The translations under genes were made by a program, and so were the position numbers. The notes under the pieces were generated by a model. The model did no database searches, was not told where the DNA came from, and saw nothing but the letters and a program-made list of their open reading frames with translations. From Ampullaceana balthica (Eukaryota > Mollusca > Gastropoda > Lymnaeidae), in contig CALYLW010000016.1 of NCBI GenBank assembly GCA_944989445.1, positions 565,476 through 629,475 on the forward strand: DNA of 64,000 nt, in the 5' to 3' direction. Positions 1-10,318 of the stretch are shown piece by piece; position 1 is the stretch's first letter, and each line of letters starts with the position of its first letter.

Positions 1-330
1 AGACTTCTTCATACCTCAGCTAACTATGACTCGATAGACAACTTAAATGGCCAATACGTGCCCACCTTGAAGCAATCTATCTACTAAGACATATAGCTAA
101 TCTTTACCCGCTCAACAAAAGACGCTTCATGTTTTCCTGTCGCATTTCATCGATAAACAAGCCCACCTCTGTGTTACCCCTTAAGTCTCCAGGATTCTAA
201 CATTCCGTAAGGTCATTGACCTTATGCCTAACTAATTCAGCGGCACACCTAAACGGGAATCTCAAGCTAACTAAGCGCCTCATCTCAACCCAGATCTCCT
301 CAACACTTTGATCTGGGTCATATTGTGAAT
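1..330 (-). pseudogene. possible decayed gag-like retroelement coding fragment
   Basis: Read on the minus strand from about position 315 leftwards, one frame gives a protein-like stretch of normal composition (start about VEEIWVEMRRLVSLRFPF, then FIDEMRQENMKRLL). It is broken by in-frame stops near 215, 105 and 80. The Trp/Leu-rich helix followed by a phrase like FIDxM resembles the capsid part of Gag in LTR retrotransposons, but no zinc knuckle or protease is visible. The fragment is cut by the window edge. This is inference from residue pattern only; it could be another decayed coding sequence. Confidence 0.25.
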
Positions 331-870
331 TTTACGCAATGGGTATCACCAACCCTAGCTAAGACGCTGATTGTTTAATCGTGTAACCTGTTTTTTTACT
401 TTATTTTCTAAATTTAAAAACCTTGGCTACATTTGATTTGTTAAATTTTCTCCAGTAACTTTAGTAAACGCTACCGATAATAGACAGTAATAATGTTTTT
501 GAATTATTATAATGCACACATAGAAATCGGTAATTTCATTTAGGTCCTTAACACATGATCTACCCACAAACGTAAAGAGTGAATTCTTGTTCCTAAATAT
601 CGGTGTCACGTTCTCGTATTACTTGATCATCTTTATATTTCAGTTCATTTGTCTGATATTCTTTTAAATAACTCTGGGCAATTAACCTACTCTAAATATG
701 TGTCTATACGGGCATACACCCACTTAGCCCGCAAATTGCTACGCCCCTGACAAAGCTTAAGATTGCTCAATTTCCAATAATCATACAGAAATGAATGTAG
801 AACAAATACAAATTATGTTTTAAGTCATAAAGTTTAATAAAACAATTATTTATAATTTCCAATAATTAAG
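331..870. other. intergenic, nothing recognised
   Basis: AT-rich sequence with no convincing coding frame, RNA gene or delimited repeat. Confidence 0.6.
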
Positions 871-988
871 GGGAGGGTTTATTTTAACACGGAGACTTCA
901 TTTTAAAACAAAATCTCCGGGGGCGATTTTGTTTTAAAATAAACTCTCCGGGGGGAGACTTTATTTTGGGGGAGACTTTATTTCGTGA
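871..988. repeat. alternating palindromic GGAGA...TTTTAAAA...TCTCC repeat
   Basis: Bases 891-918 form a near-palindrome with GGAGA at one end, TTTTAAAA at the centre and TCTCC at the other end. After a run of Gs a second imperfect copy follows (about 924-949), then two half units reading GGAGACTTTATTT (953-985). The units are separated by four to six Gs. This looks like a small foldback or MITE-type repeat in which palindromes alternate with G-runs. No coding potential. Confidence 0.55.
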
Positions 989-2155
989 CACCGGCTCTGC
1001 TCTCACCCTCCTCAATCTCTTTTTTTTCTTCACGTGTTAATCGCGAGTTTAGGCAATCGAAAAACGCCAATTAGCTGACGCAACTTTGTTAATTAATGCT
1101 AATTATCTTACATCGACATTGCCCCAACAACACTAGGCACTCTGTAATGAGCTGTACAAGTGGACGTTCTTTTTGTCGAAACAACCTCTTCATTCGGTAG
1201 TCTAATCATACAAAGAGGTAAGATTTAATAAGAAACAGAAATATGTCACAATGTCTTTGTATTCTGCTAGTTACATTAATAGAAATAGAAAAAAAAAGAA
1301 ATTACGGGTGAAACATTAATAAATAGCGCATAAGAATAAGAACACTAAATTGTGATTGGTAAGCAACATACACTTTGCCTTTCATTAGACACTTCCTGCA
1401 TGTCCTATTCTTCTAGGCTTATTTTATTTTTCAAAAGTCTTTTTAAAAGGTGTGTGTTTGGGGGAGTGTGGGGGTGGTGTTGTGATTTGGGTAATGAGGG
1501 GGTTTGTATCAACTTCTTCTTTTATTTCCTGTACTTACCGGTAATACGTTTTTTCATGGTAGGTTAGCATTCGTATAGTTAAAATAAATTTGATGTGATT
1601 AAATTCACATTTTACGAGATGTTCTCACTTTTATTGGCCCACCCTGTATATATGTATGTATGTATGTATGTATATGGGTGGGGTATGTATTCTCTGACGT
1701 ATTGAATCCCTGACAAATATTACTGAATTTTCCTAGCAATCTTAGCATTAGCATGGGAACTCCAACGCGCGTGCATTGCTTTGCAAGTTCTTTAAAGTAT
1801 TCCCATTGCTTGACAAATACAAGATATATCGCGAGCTTATTGTCACTACTGGGAACGATAAGAAAACGTCATAGGTGCAATTTCGCAGGGGTTCCTGGCC
1901 ACAGGCAGGATGCTTCAAGGACAGTGTGTCGTCAGTGCGGGTGTTTTTTTTAGAAAGGGTAGCCATCTAGAGAAGTTGCCTCAGTGGCCTTCGCCAGCCT
2001 AATAGGTGCCAGAGAGTTAAATTAGTTGGGAATACAATTTAATTAATTTGTTTTATAGCCAGGAATTCGTGGACATGTGTATTCTATTTCCTTTTATACA
2101 TGAACGTCCTACTGTGAAGAAATTGAATGTGTTTTCCAGACTGTCCTATTCGAAT
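989..2155. other. upstream intergenic region with a TGTA microsatellite
   Basis: Upstream flank of the Ig/ApeC gene. A short ATGT microsatellite lies at 1649-1676, next to a motif (TTATTGGCCCACCCTGTA, from 1631) of a kind often left by decayed DNA transposons. No upstream exon could be proven, although TTTTATAG just before 2059 could be an acceptor for a non-coding 5' exon. Confidence 0.5.
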
Positions 2156-3482
2156 ATGACGTTTATTATTGCGGTCTTCGTCATTTTACTGAGCTGCCAA
2201 GCACTTGGGTCAGACGTTGATTTCAGGGTCACGCCATCAATCTTGGATCCACTAACCTCAATTAATGTAACCTTGACATGCTCTGTGAAGGATAACGATG
2301 ATTATCTTGATCACAGTAATCAAAACATCTCCTGGATCCGCATTGTGAAAAATAAACAGGTACGAAAATCAATCCAACAAAGATTTCAGTTACTATCACG
2401 TAAAATGTGAATACAACACACATTAATTTACTCATGCCAAGTCTGTTCATTAATCGCTTCTACTCACTTGGTCTTGACTTTTCTAACATAATTTTACAGA
2501 CTGAGTTTTATTACGGACTGGACAGTTAGTTATGCAGGTTTGTCTTAATTTGAGGTGTATTGTCTTAGAGAAGACTTTCTAAAAATTATTTAACCCTACC
2601 TCAGCATATTTCGAAGACAGTTGTTAAAAGCGCTGGTATTGTTTGCCCTCCGTCACCATTATTGACAATGGGTCAAGTCCTCACTTAAAAGTCTTCCATA
2701 CACCAGGGTATTGACTCGCTGTAGTTTGTTACAGGACCAGTGGCATGTCATTGCCCAGATATCTGCAATGTTTCCAAATCAAGTGGACATCGTTGACAAC
2801 TCTTTCACGTGGTCAAGTGGTACAATCAACAATGTGAAAACTTCACGGTCAAGCGAACGGTCCAGTCACTTGAAGATTGTTTGGGCTAAGGCTGGCATGG
2901 AGATGTATGGAGAGTATAGGTGTGACGTCATTGGTATCCTGGACAATACAAAGGTACGTCTTAATGTTGATGCTACTAAAAGAGGTCTAAAAATGACAGA
3001 CGAGACGTACAGTTATCAGACAGTGTTGCTAATTGAATGTTACTGTCTGGGATGTAAAAATGGCAGTGAGTTTATGCGTGACACTGAACGCTGTGACCTT
3101 TGTAAATTAAGTTCAGAACTTGTCGTTAGGGGAGGCAACTGTTGTTCTGTTGTGTTTACATGAGGATTCAAGGTGGGTGTGTAGTAAACCGAGAGACCTG
3201 CTGGATGGAGAATGGGGGTGTGTGGGTGTGACTCGGGTGGGGGTGAATTATGACGTCAGGAGTTCATTTAATGATGAGAAAGCAACGTTCTGACTTCATG
3301 TCTGCCAGACAGCATGGTGTTGTCAAGAATTAATGTCAATGGATACTAAAGACTTAATCCGGCCTCCACTTTTGTCTCGCAATAATAATTTTTAAAATGA
3401 CATTGTGTAATTAAAACTAGCAAGTGAAAAAATATACGCGATATTTTACATAACATCCATTGTATGATGCTATATTTTTGTT

Positions 3483-3568
<86 letters not shown>

Positions 3569-4862
3569 TTAGTTATTATAATTTGAAACGTGGAAATTTT
3601 TAGTTTTCTTATAAGTAACATTTTTAAAGAAAAAATGTTTAAACACTGATTTCCATAATTATTTTATACAATTTTTTTATTTTTTTTTACAAATTTTCAA
3701 AACGCAAGAACTTTGATTTATTGAAATAAGTTGTGTTTGTGTGATACAAATACATGTACTCATTTTTAATGTTAAATTTAAAAATAATTATTTACAAAAA
3801 ATTTCTTTATCCGGGTTGCAATCCCAAGATCTCACTTTATTTCTGAACAATTTTGTCCATTACTCTCTTCCACAGGGAACTACATTTTCCATTTCTAGAA
3901 AATTAAAAATTGGCGATGAACTGGATAGTCTAGACATTTTTAAACTGAAGACTCACGAAAATGAGGTCATAATCAAAAGGTTAAATGAATTATTTCATAG
4001 CCAACTTATGGCTGAAAATCGAACCTCCCTTCTAGAAAGTCGCTTTCTTGAAATTGAGAATCGTACATTGGCATCGTTGTCTAAATTAGAATCGACACTT
4101 CAAGAACAGGTATCAAAACTTCAAAAAATTGAATCGGACATGAAGATGTACATAGCGGAAATAAGAAGCGAACTAATCAACAGGACGGCAAACTTTAAGC
4201 TTCCGATTAACAGCGGATCTTCTATTGCATGGCCTCGTGGTACTTATGCACTGCTCCAACCAAGCTCGGGTTGTCCCGTGCAAGGCGAAAGCATTTGGCA
4301 AGATGGTTGGCTCAGAATCCATACGGAATCATCAGACCGAAACAAAGATGAATTGTCGACAAATTCTCACCTCGATAAATCCACGTTGACAAGGGTGATG
4401 AAACATAATTTTGTAAACCTTCATTTCTGTGTTAAGTCCGATGAAAAAGTCATATCACCCATTTGGCCGAGTGGATCTTTTTGTATCAATAAAAAAGAAA
4501 ACTGCCCTTCCGGTTTCAGCTCAGGATTTCTAAGATGGGACGAAGAGGATGAAAATATAGACGTAATGAGAACGTTCGGTAGCACTCTGCCAGACAATGA
4601 AAATGACGCTAATAACAGAAAGTTGTACTTCTGCTGCAGAGAAGACAACGATCCGGACGTACCAATAGTTCTTCCTATCGGCGATCCCTTCTATTTGTAT
4701 CGCTACGGAGGGAAGTGTCAGCAGGTTCATGGGATGAAAGTTACGGAGGAGTTTATCAGCTTCGATACCGAGAACAACAATAACAATGATTTCCGCAATG
4801 GTGTCTACCCCGACGGCACCATCAATGACATGAGAATGGAACTCTGCTACTACGAAAAGTAA
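2156..4862 (+). CDS. secreted FREP-type Ig + coiled-coil + ApeC domain protein (3 exons)
   Basis: Exons 2156-2359, 2735-2953 and 3876-4862 give 469 residues. Both introns are phase 0 (donors GTACGA and GTACGT; acceptors TTTGTTACAG and TCTTCCACAG). Residues 1-18 are a signal peptide (MTFIIAVFVILLSCQALG), which favours the ATG at 2156 over earlier starts. Residues 22-140 form one Ig domain: Cys42, Trp60 and GEYRC with Cys131, followed by the DVIG typical of molluscan FREP Ig domains. About 150-241 is a coiled coil with glycosylation sites at 189, 203 and 243. From about 258 to the C-terminus (WPRGTY, FCVK, CPSGF, WDEED, YFCCR, PFYLYRYGGKCQQV, CYY) is an ApeC domain with eight cysteines (274, 326, 344, 351, 394, 395, 422, 465). 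The inferred role is extracellular, probably multimeric pattern recognition: some ApeC proteins bind bacterial muropeptides, and FREP-type Ig proteins act in mollusc haemolymph immunity. No transmembrane segment is seen. The architecture parallels FREPs, with ApeC replacing the fibrinogen domain. Confidence 0.85.
3486..3568. repeat. (AT)n microsatellite in intron 2
   Basis: About 80 bases of almost pure AT dinucleotide inside the second intron of the Ig/ApeC gene. It is likely length-polymorphic. Confidence 0.95.
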
Positions 4863-5051
4863 TGTGTTTTTTAATTTAAAAACACTGGCATGATTCTCAC
4901 ATTTGAATCGCCTGCCATTTTTTCTACATACTATAATACTATACCGCAAATTCTTTTAAAGTTTAAATGTCTATCTTTTTGACAAGCTTTACTTTTAAGA
5001 TTAAACTTTGATTTCGACGTTCTAAATTGTTGTCAGACATTTTTTTCTATA

Positions 5052-5057
5052 AATAAA
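5052..5057 (+). promoter_or_regulatory. polyadenylation signal AATAAA
   Basis: The first canonical AATAAA after the stop of the Ig/ApeC gene, 190 bases downstream. It would give a 3' UTR of about 210 bases. Inferred from the motif and its spacing. Confidence 0.5.
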
Positions 5058-5830
5058 ACGGAATTTGAACTTTACAAATTTTTTATTTATTATTTATTTA
5101 GTTGATTTTAATATAACAATAGTGTGTATTTTTGGGATTGTTTGGTTTCATTTTTAGTATCAAAATTTATAAAAATTTACTTATACAATATAATAACATG
5201 GGCGAATACAGTGTTTGCGAAGCTATTTTTGTGCCATACACCACAAAAGTCCTTTTAAGCTATGTCTCCAATGTATCATATACATACGTTTAATATGCAG
5301 AAATAAGTTTGTTCAGTGAAGAACAGTATTGTCAGTGTGTGGCAAAGCTTTCGGTCATATTTCTGCAGAAACGTCTTAGAAAGGAATGTCCCCCCCCCCT
5401 CACTCTTTAACAAGCAAACAGATCCACCTTTGGAGCCATACGTTTTCAAGGTTAAACATATAATTCAAAGAAAAAAAGTATTTAATCAAGTCTATGCTTA
5501 CACGTCGTTAGAAAATACAAACAGAATAAACATATCAATAGTATCGAGTATTTTACTTGTAAAACACCAAATGCCATCGTTTTAGAAGTCAAGTTTTCCC
5601 TCGCTATTCGTGGCGTTAACATGTGTAGACCCCGCCCACCCCGGCAAATGGCGAAGAACCCCGAATATCAGATGCAGTTTTAAAACGCCTAATTATAAGA
5701 GTATATGCGTTACCACATGCTTCCCAAACACTTTCTAAAGAAAATTTTCTAAATAATACAGTAATAATGTTGTACTATTGCATTCCGTATTTCTCTAATG
5801 TGTTTCAGCAATGTAATATTGATAATGTAA
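5058..5830. other. intergenic, nothing recognised
   Basis: AT-rich sequence downstream of the Ig/ApeC gene. A frame at 5316-5585 has no recognisable domain and runs through a poly-C tract, so it is not called. Confidence 0.5.
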
Positions 5831-6110
5831 GGGGCCGTCCATAAAGTACGTCACGCTATTTTTTACCATTTTGAACTCCCCCTCCCCCTTGTCACAAACT
5901 GTCAAAAAATCTAGGACCCCCCCCCCTAAAATACGTCACACTTTCGAACAAAAATTTAGTTTTTTATTAACAAAATAATTAAAATTTAATATAAAACAGC
6001 GTGACGTCACACATGGCCGGACACCCCCCATCCCCCCTGTCACAAACTGTCACACTTTATTACACCCCCTCCCCCCCCTCTGGGGCGTGACGTACTTTAT
6101 GGACGGCCCC
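5831..6110 (+). mobile_element. GGGGCCGTCC inverted-repeat MITE, copy 1
   Basis: A 280-bp element with perfect terminal inverted repeats: it begins GGGGCCGTCCATAAAGTACG and ends with the reverse complement. It is flanked by TAA on both sides, consistent with a 3-bp target duplication. Inside are C-rich runs, two TCACAAACTGTCA motifs and a CGTGACGTCACAC palindrome. No coding capacity, so non-autonomous. A second copy in opposite orientation lies at 39237-39514. The terminal sequence is one I recall as common in invertebrate genomes; the 3-bp duplication would suit a PIF/Harbinger-type transposase, which is inference. Confidence 0.85.
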
Positions 6111-6706
6111 TAAACTCATTTTAATGTTGTACAGCAGTGGTTCCCAAAGTGGTCCGTACGGACCCCCAGGGGTCCGCGGGACCTTTCAGGGGGTCCGTGG
6201 AAAATAAAAATTGATTTTGGGGTCCATGAACAACGTCAAGGGGTCCGCGCAAGGTTAATATAAAATAATAAAACTGTCAGAAATGTTTATTATTATTGAA
6301 ATTAAAATAAATAATAATAAATAAAATAGTATGTGAATGCATTTTCTACTAATTAAATACCATATTAGGTGCTATCCTTCATGGATACAATGTTGTTTTA
6401 CGTAAAAAAAAGTATTAGAACTACTGTAATTCCCACATCTATAGCCAATCAAAATACTTGGTTTGTTGAAATGTCAGGCTTGATGCAGATGAAATGCCGA
6501 ATTCCCTATAACTATAAGTAGAAATATACAAGTTTTAAACTTGAATCTACGAGGGCTGCAAGGTTGTCTATTATTCGATGTGTCGAGAAGTTATATTCAT
6601 CTAAATTGTATCCTATCATCAAATATTTTCAATACGGCTTTACTGTAGCATTCCATTGAAAACGTTAATAATTCTTAACAGTGGTCTGTTACAACAGATA
6701 AGAGAA

Positions 6707-7881
6707 TGAGTGAGCCCAATGCTGCGTTTAGACTTGATGGGGCCCTAAGCTATTTAAGGCCCTTTTGAAATCTAGATAATCTATAGCAGTGAAAAATTGG
6801 AAAACAAACTTCCGGGGGACCCCAAGAAGGCAGGGGCCCTAAGTTATAGCTTGTTTAACAAATAGGTAATTCCAGAACTGAGTGAGCCGAAGAAACAATG
6901 CCGACAATATGGTGTTATTGAATATTTGAAGTATGGCTAAATGTTTGGAAACAGATGTGAAACGTTATTTACTGAATTAATAAAAAATGTTTGAAGTTAA
7001 AGCAACACACTGGAATTTATGGCATACTTAAAACATGCTGTACCAAATGTTTTTTCATTAAATTGAGTCATTCATCAACATCAAATATTCCAAAAAATCT
7101 TAGTGAAAGTTTGCATTGATCACTACATTATGTAATTAGAGCAGTTAATAAAATCAAAAGGAATGCCTTGATGAGAGATTATTTGCTCACTATGGTTTGG
7201 AAAATGAAGAAGACTATAATGGATTATTTATTCACACAGAAGTACGCTGGTTATCACCACGTACATATTTAAATCGATTTTATTCTCTGTTTGATTCATT
7301 GTCCAAATTCCTGGAAAACAAAGACAATAAGCATCACAATTAACTCAAAAAATGACATATCCTTTATTAATGAATTATTTACCCAACTTTAACAAAACTA
7401 ATTTGAAACTACAACTACTACAAGGTAACCAATTAAATTTAATCAAAATTAAAAGCGTTATATCTGAGTTTGTTGCAAATCTTTTTCTTTGCAAACAAAA
7501 CTTAGGAACAGGAGAATGTTCTCAGTTTTCAAATCTTTTTAAATTGCCACATAGGTAAAGATTTGCTTGCTTACTGTCAAAACTTAACGGCTCTTCATGC
7601 GGACATTTTGTAGGCATTTGCCACTATAGGATATTTCCGACTGGCAGTTGAGCGCTTTAGCGCATGGACAAACTCAGATCCCAAACACAGATGAATACAT
7701 ACAAATACAGGAGCAGCTTATTGAAATATCCACAAATGAGGAACTTATACCACTGTTTCAACTAGGATACCACAAATTCTGGTTACAAAGTCAGATCGCA
7801 ATTTTATATCATGCATTAAAGGTTATTGTACATAAAAAACATAAAAAACAACAACAAAAATATAAAATAATAAACGACTAG
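6707..7881 (+). pseudogene. hAT (ZBED/SCAND3-like) transposase remnant
   Basis: The start codon and first codons at 6707-6716 (MSEP) resume at 6889 after the nested element, continuing KKQCRQYGVIEYLKYG, the usual N-terminus of this family. The frame then jumps directly to the middle of the protein (LFTELI, then MAYLKHAVPN), so most of the BED finger and the first catalytic Asp region are deleted. Later pieces match the companion element at 57 kb: YVI/AVNKIKRNA near 7130-7165, and QTQIPNTDEYIQIQEQLIEI at 7669-7728. Many stops and frameshifts are present and the C-terminal dimerisation segment is missing. Non-functional; identification rests on the parallel with the second copy. Confidence 0.75.
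6717..6879. mobile_element. 163-bp MITE nested in the hAT transposase start
   Basis: GAGTGAGCC is present on both sides (6708-6716 and 6880-6888) as a target duplication of about 8-9 bp, and removing the insert restores the transposase N-terminus across the junction. The insert contains TTTAGACTTGATGGGGCCCT near its start and GGGGCCCTAAGTTATAGCTT near its end. Terminal repeats are weak. A related fragment lies in reverse orientation at about 35700-35760. Confidence 0.75.
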
Positions 7882-8156
7882 AAATTGGTGCCCGTGAGGA
7901 TATGCGGTTCCTACACACAAACATTGAGTCAGGCATAAATGCACTCATAAAATCACATCACGTTAATCCAAGTGTTTTTTAAAAATTTATCTTAAACAAA
8001 AGTGATAATTTTACAAAATACCGTACTTTTCATCTAAATGTTGCTTTTGTAATTTGTGTACTATGCATTTAAAGTTTGTTTTTTATACTTGGGGGTCCAT
8101 AGGGAAATTTTGAGTATAAAAGGGGTCCATGGGTCAAAAAAGTTTGGGAACCACTG

Positions 8157-8565
8157 TTGTACAGCATCAATATTTCAAAATAAAAAAAAAGTAGTTTCAG
8201 TAGGACATTATCACCGCATAGTATAGTTACACACATTGTAATACTGTACACGCTATGGTTTACCGTAAACTCATTTTCTATGCTTACAACATATGTATTA
8301 GAATTGACAAAAAATATAACAAATTTAAAGGAAAACTTAAAGTGATAAATACAATTCGTACAGTTCAGGTAACAATATTACAATACAATACAATACATAA
8401 CAATTTAGTAATAATAAGCAATTGAAAAACATTATATTGCACGGTAAAAAAAATCATGCACTGTACATGCACATTGAAAATATAGTGCATGCATTTATAT
8501 TAATAAAGTACTTTATTGCAATACTATTTGAAAAAAAATAATTTACGGTGCATTCGTTTTTATAA
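8157..8565. other. AT-rich intergenic, nothing recognised
   Basis: Contains short runs of ACAAT/ATACA simple sequence near 8380-8400 but no gene or delimited element. Confidence 0.5.
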
Positions 8566-8611
8566 CGTCGTGACCAAGGAGGTTTGATTACAAACCTCCT
8601 TGGTCATGACG
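8566..8611. repeat. 46-bp near-perfect hairpin palindrome
   Basis: The left arm (CGTCGTGACCAAGGAGGTTT followed by G) and the right arm (C, then AAACCTCCTTGGTCATGACG) pair with one mismatch around an ATTA loop. The sequence ACCAAGGAGGTTT resembles ends of foldback MITEs. It is not followed by a T-run that would mark a Pol III terminator. Confidence 0.8.
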
Positions 8612-8647
8612 CTAGCCCGGTGTAACAGGCCAGATTTAACCCATGAC

Positions 8648-8712
8648 CAGAATATACCCCGGGGTTTCAACTGACCTATTTTTCGAATATACCCCCAGGC
8701 CATAATATACCC
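8648..8712. repeat. degenerate AATATACCCC repeat cluster
   Basis: Three copies of an AATATACCCC core occur about 25-45 bases apart, following a short CCGGTGTAACAGGCCAG stretch. It may be the degenerate end of an old element or of an old minisatellite. Confidence 0.4.
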
Positions 8713-9059
8713 CTTTGACATCATGAGGATATATGGCTAAAAATTGATGAATGACTCTTTAGACTTTCAATTTAAATTTGAGCTCTGTCAGAAAAGTTAC
8801 TTTTTTTCTAAAGTTGTTTTAATTAAAATAAAATAATAATTATGAAATATTTTGCAAAGAATGGGCACGAAATCACTTAAGTCGCGGTTATTCCATGGCT
8901 CCCAAATTTTGTGACGTAACACAACACATTCGTTATGCTATGGAAGACATAAGCTCATAAGGAAGGAAATCCTTTTTGTTTACATAATATGCACGTCGAA
9001 ATAAATAATAAAAATACGAGGGAAACGTATGTAAGTAACAAAAATATAAATTATTAATA

Positions 9060-9168
9060 AATTGGAGACAAAAAATAGAAATATTTTCTTACATCTATGA
9101 AATTAATTTTAATATATAAAAATTTTAACTATTAATTGATTAATTAATCGTTAATTTCCTCAGCCCTA
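9060..9168. mobile_element. fragment of the TAGGGCTG hAT-type MITE (right end)
   Basis: Ends ATTAATCGTTAATTTCCTCAGCCCTA, matching the right terminus of the complete element at 16271-16905. The rest is diverged AT-rich sequence and no target duplication is found. Confidence 0.45.
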
Positions 9169-10149
9169 GCCTAATTGGCCTAATAAAAATAAAAACAACT
9201 GGTCCTAATTTCCCAATCCCTTATTTGTGTCAAAAGAATGGAAGGAACATTTTAACAAAATTGATTGTAAATTAAAGTTACAAACGTAATTAATTATTTT
9301 TTTACTACAAAATCAATAGTTATACTTCTTTTCGAATAAATGATAATTTTCTTTTTGCACCATAAAAATTTGGATAATAAAAATAATTATAATATAATTT
9401 ACTTCTCACTCTCCTAAGCGATTGTTTTTATTGACAACGCAAAAGATGAATGTTTCAATTTTCTGTTTGTAAGTGAAACAGCCAGCTGTGGATGGATATT
9501 ACTATTAGCATTAGGCAGGTAGGTGGACATTTAAATTTTACACCAAGAAATTAAATTACTATTTGAAATTCACGAGATCTTTTTGAAAAGGAACATATTT
9601 TAACAAGGTAAATGTATGTAATTGCAATTTTAATTTAAGAATTAAATTGCTCATCGATTCGTTACGAATCAGATTGATCTTGTCTTGATGATGACGGCCA
9701 GCCTACTCAGTTACTCTCACGACAGTGTGTCGCCAATTAATCGAAAACAGGTCAATGTTCATGGTTTGGGTTTGAAGACTATTTTTACTTTACTGGTATA
9801 AGCCATTCGGCTATTAAATAGTATAATTTATAATAATACTAAGACTAATAATAGATGAAATAGGCTATGGCTATTGTCAATTGAATAGACTTACTACTAT
9901 TTAATAATAATACTACACATTAAAAAAAAATTCAATACAGTTATACAGGATAGGATTTAAGTCTAGCCTATACTTAAGTCTAGAACTATTACTAGTCACT
10001 AGTATTGTAACATTGTACTTTCCTTGTAACTTACTACAACTGCATATATTTAATTTAGCCTATGGCTATGGCCCATGATCATGGCCTCTGCCTAAAGTCT
10101 AAAATATTTATTTAAATGTACTTTATAAATAATTAAATTAAAATTATGA
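9169..10149. other. AT-rich intergenic, nothing recognised
   Basis: Very AT-rich with short direct repeats of TATGGCTAT and CTAGTATTA type. No gene or RNA found. Confidence 0.5.
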
Positions 10150-10318
10150 TTAATTATCATATAGAATGCATTATCGCCAGAATTCTGTGAATCATTCTTG
10201 AAGTTGAAGGGAGAATTCAGTGAACCATGCTCAACGTTAGTCGTTACAGATGGATTCGAACCTGTGACCATCGGTACGGCAGTCGAGCGCGCTGCCACTC
10301 GACCACCGTGTCCCCTAT
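10150..10318 (-). mobile_element. tRNA-derived SINE (type C)
   Basis: On the minus strand the 5' end at about 10315 reads into a Pol III A box (TGGTCGAGTGG) and, about 35 bases on, a B box (GGTTCGAATCC). The 3' acceptor-stem half of a true tRNA is absent; the sequence continues into a SINE body ending with CAGAATTCTGG-GATAA. It is therefore a tRNA-derived retroposon, not a functional tRNA. The same CAGAATTCTGGGGATAA phrase is repeated on the plus strand at 10653-10751. Confidence 0.7.

Larger units (their letters stand above)
6135..8156 (+). mobile_element. hAT DNA transposon, internally deleted, with 8-bp target duplication
   Basis: Starts CAGTGGTTCCCAAA and ends TTTGGGAACCACTG, with TTGTACAG directly repeated at 6127-6134 and 8157-8164. 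This is the 8-bp duplication expected of hAT insertions. Subterminal DNA carries repeated GGGGTCCG/CGGACCCC palindromes. The element is 2022 bp and holds a broken transposase and a nested insertion at 6717-6879. It is the same family as the 3.2-kb element at 57000-60232, which has the same ends and related transposase text. Confidence 0.92.

Noticed and set aside
4421..4949. Minus-strand frames opposite exon 3 of the Ig/ApeC gene
   Set aside because: Shadows of the real exon on the other strand.
10243..10315. Functional tRNA gene on the minus strand
   Set aside because: A and B boxes are good, but the acceptor stem does not close and the sequence runs on into a SINE body.
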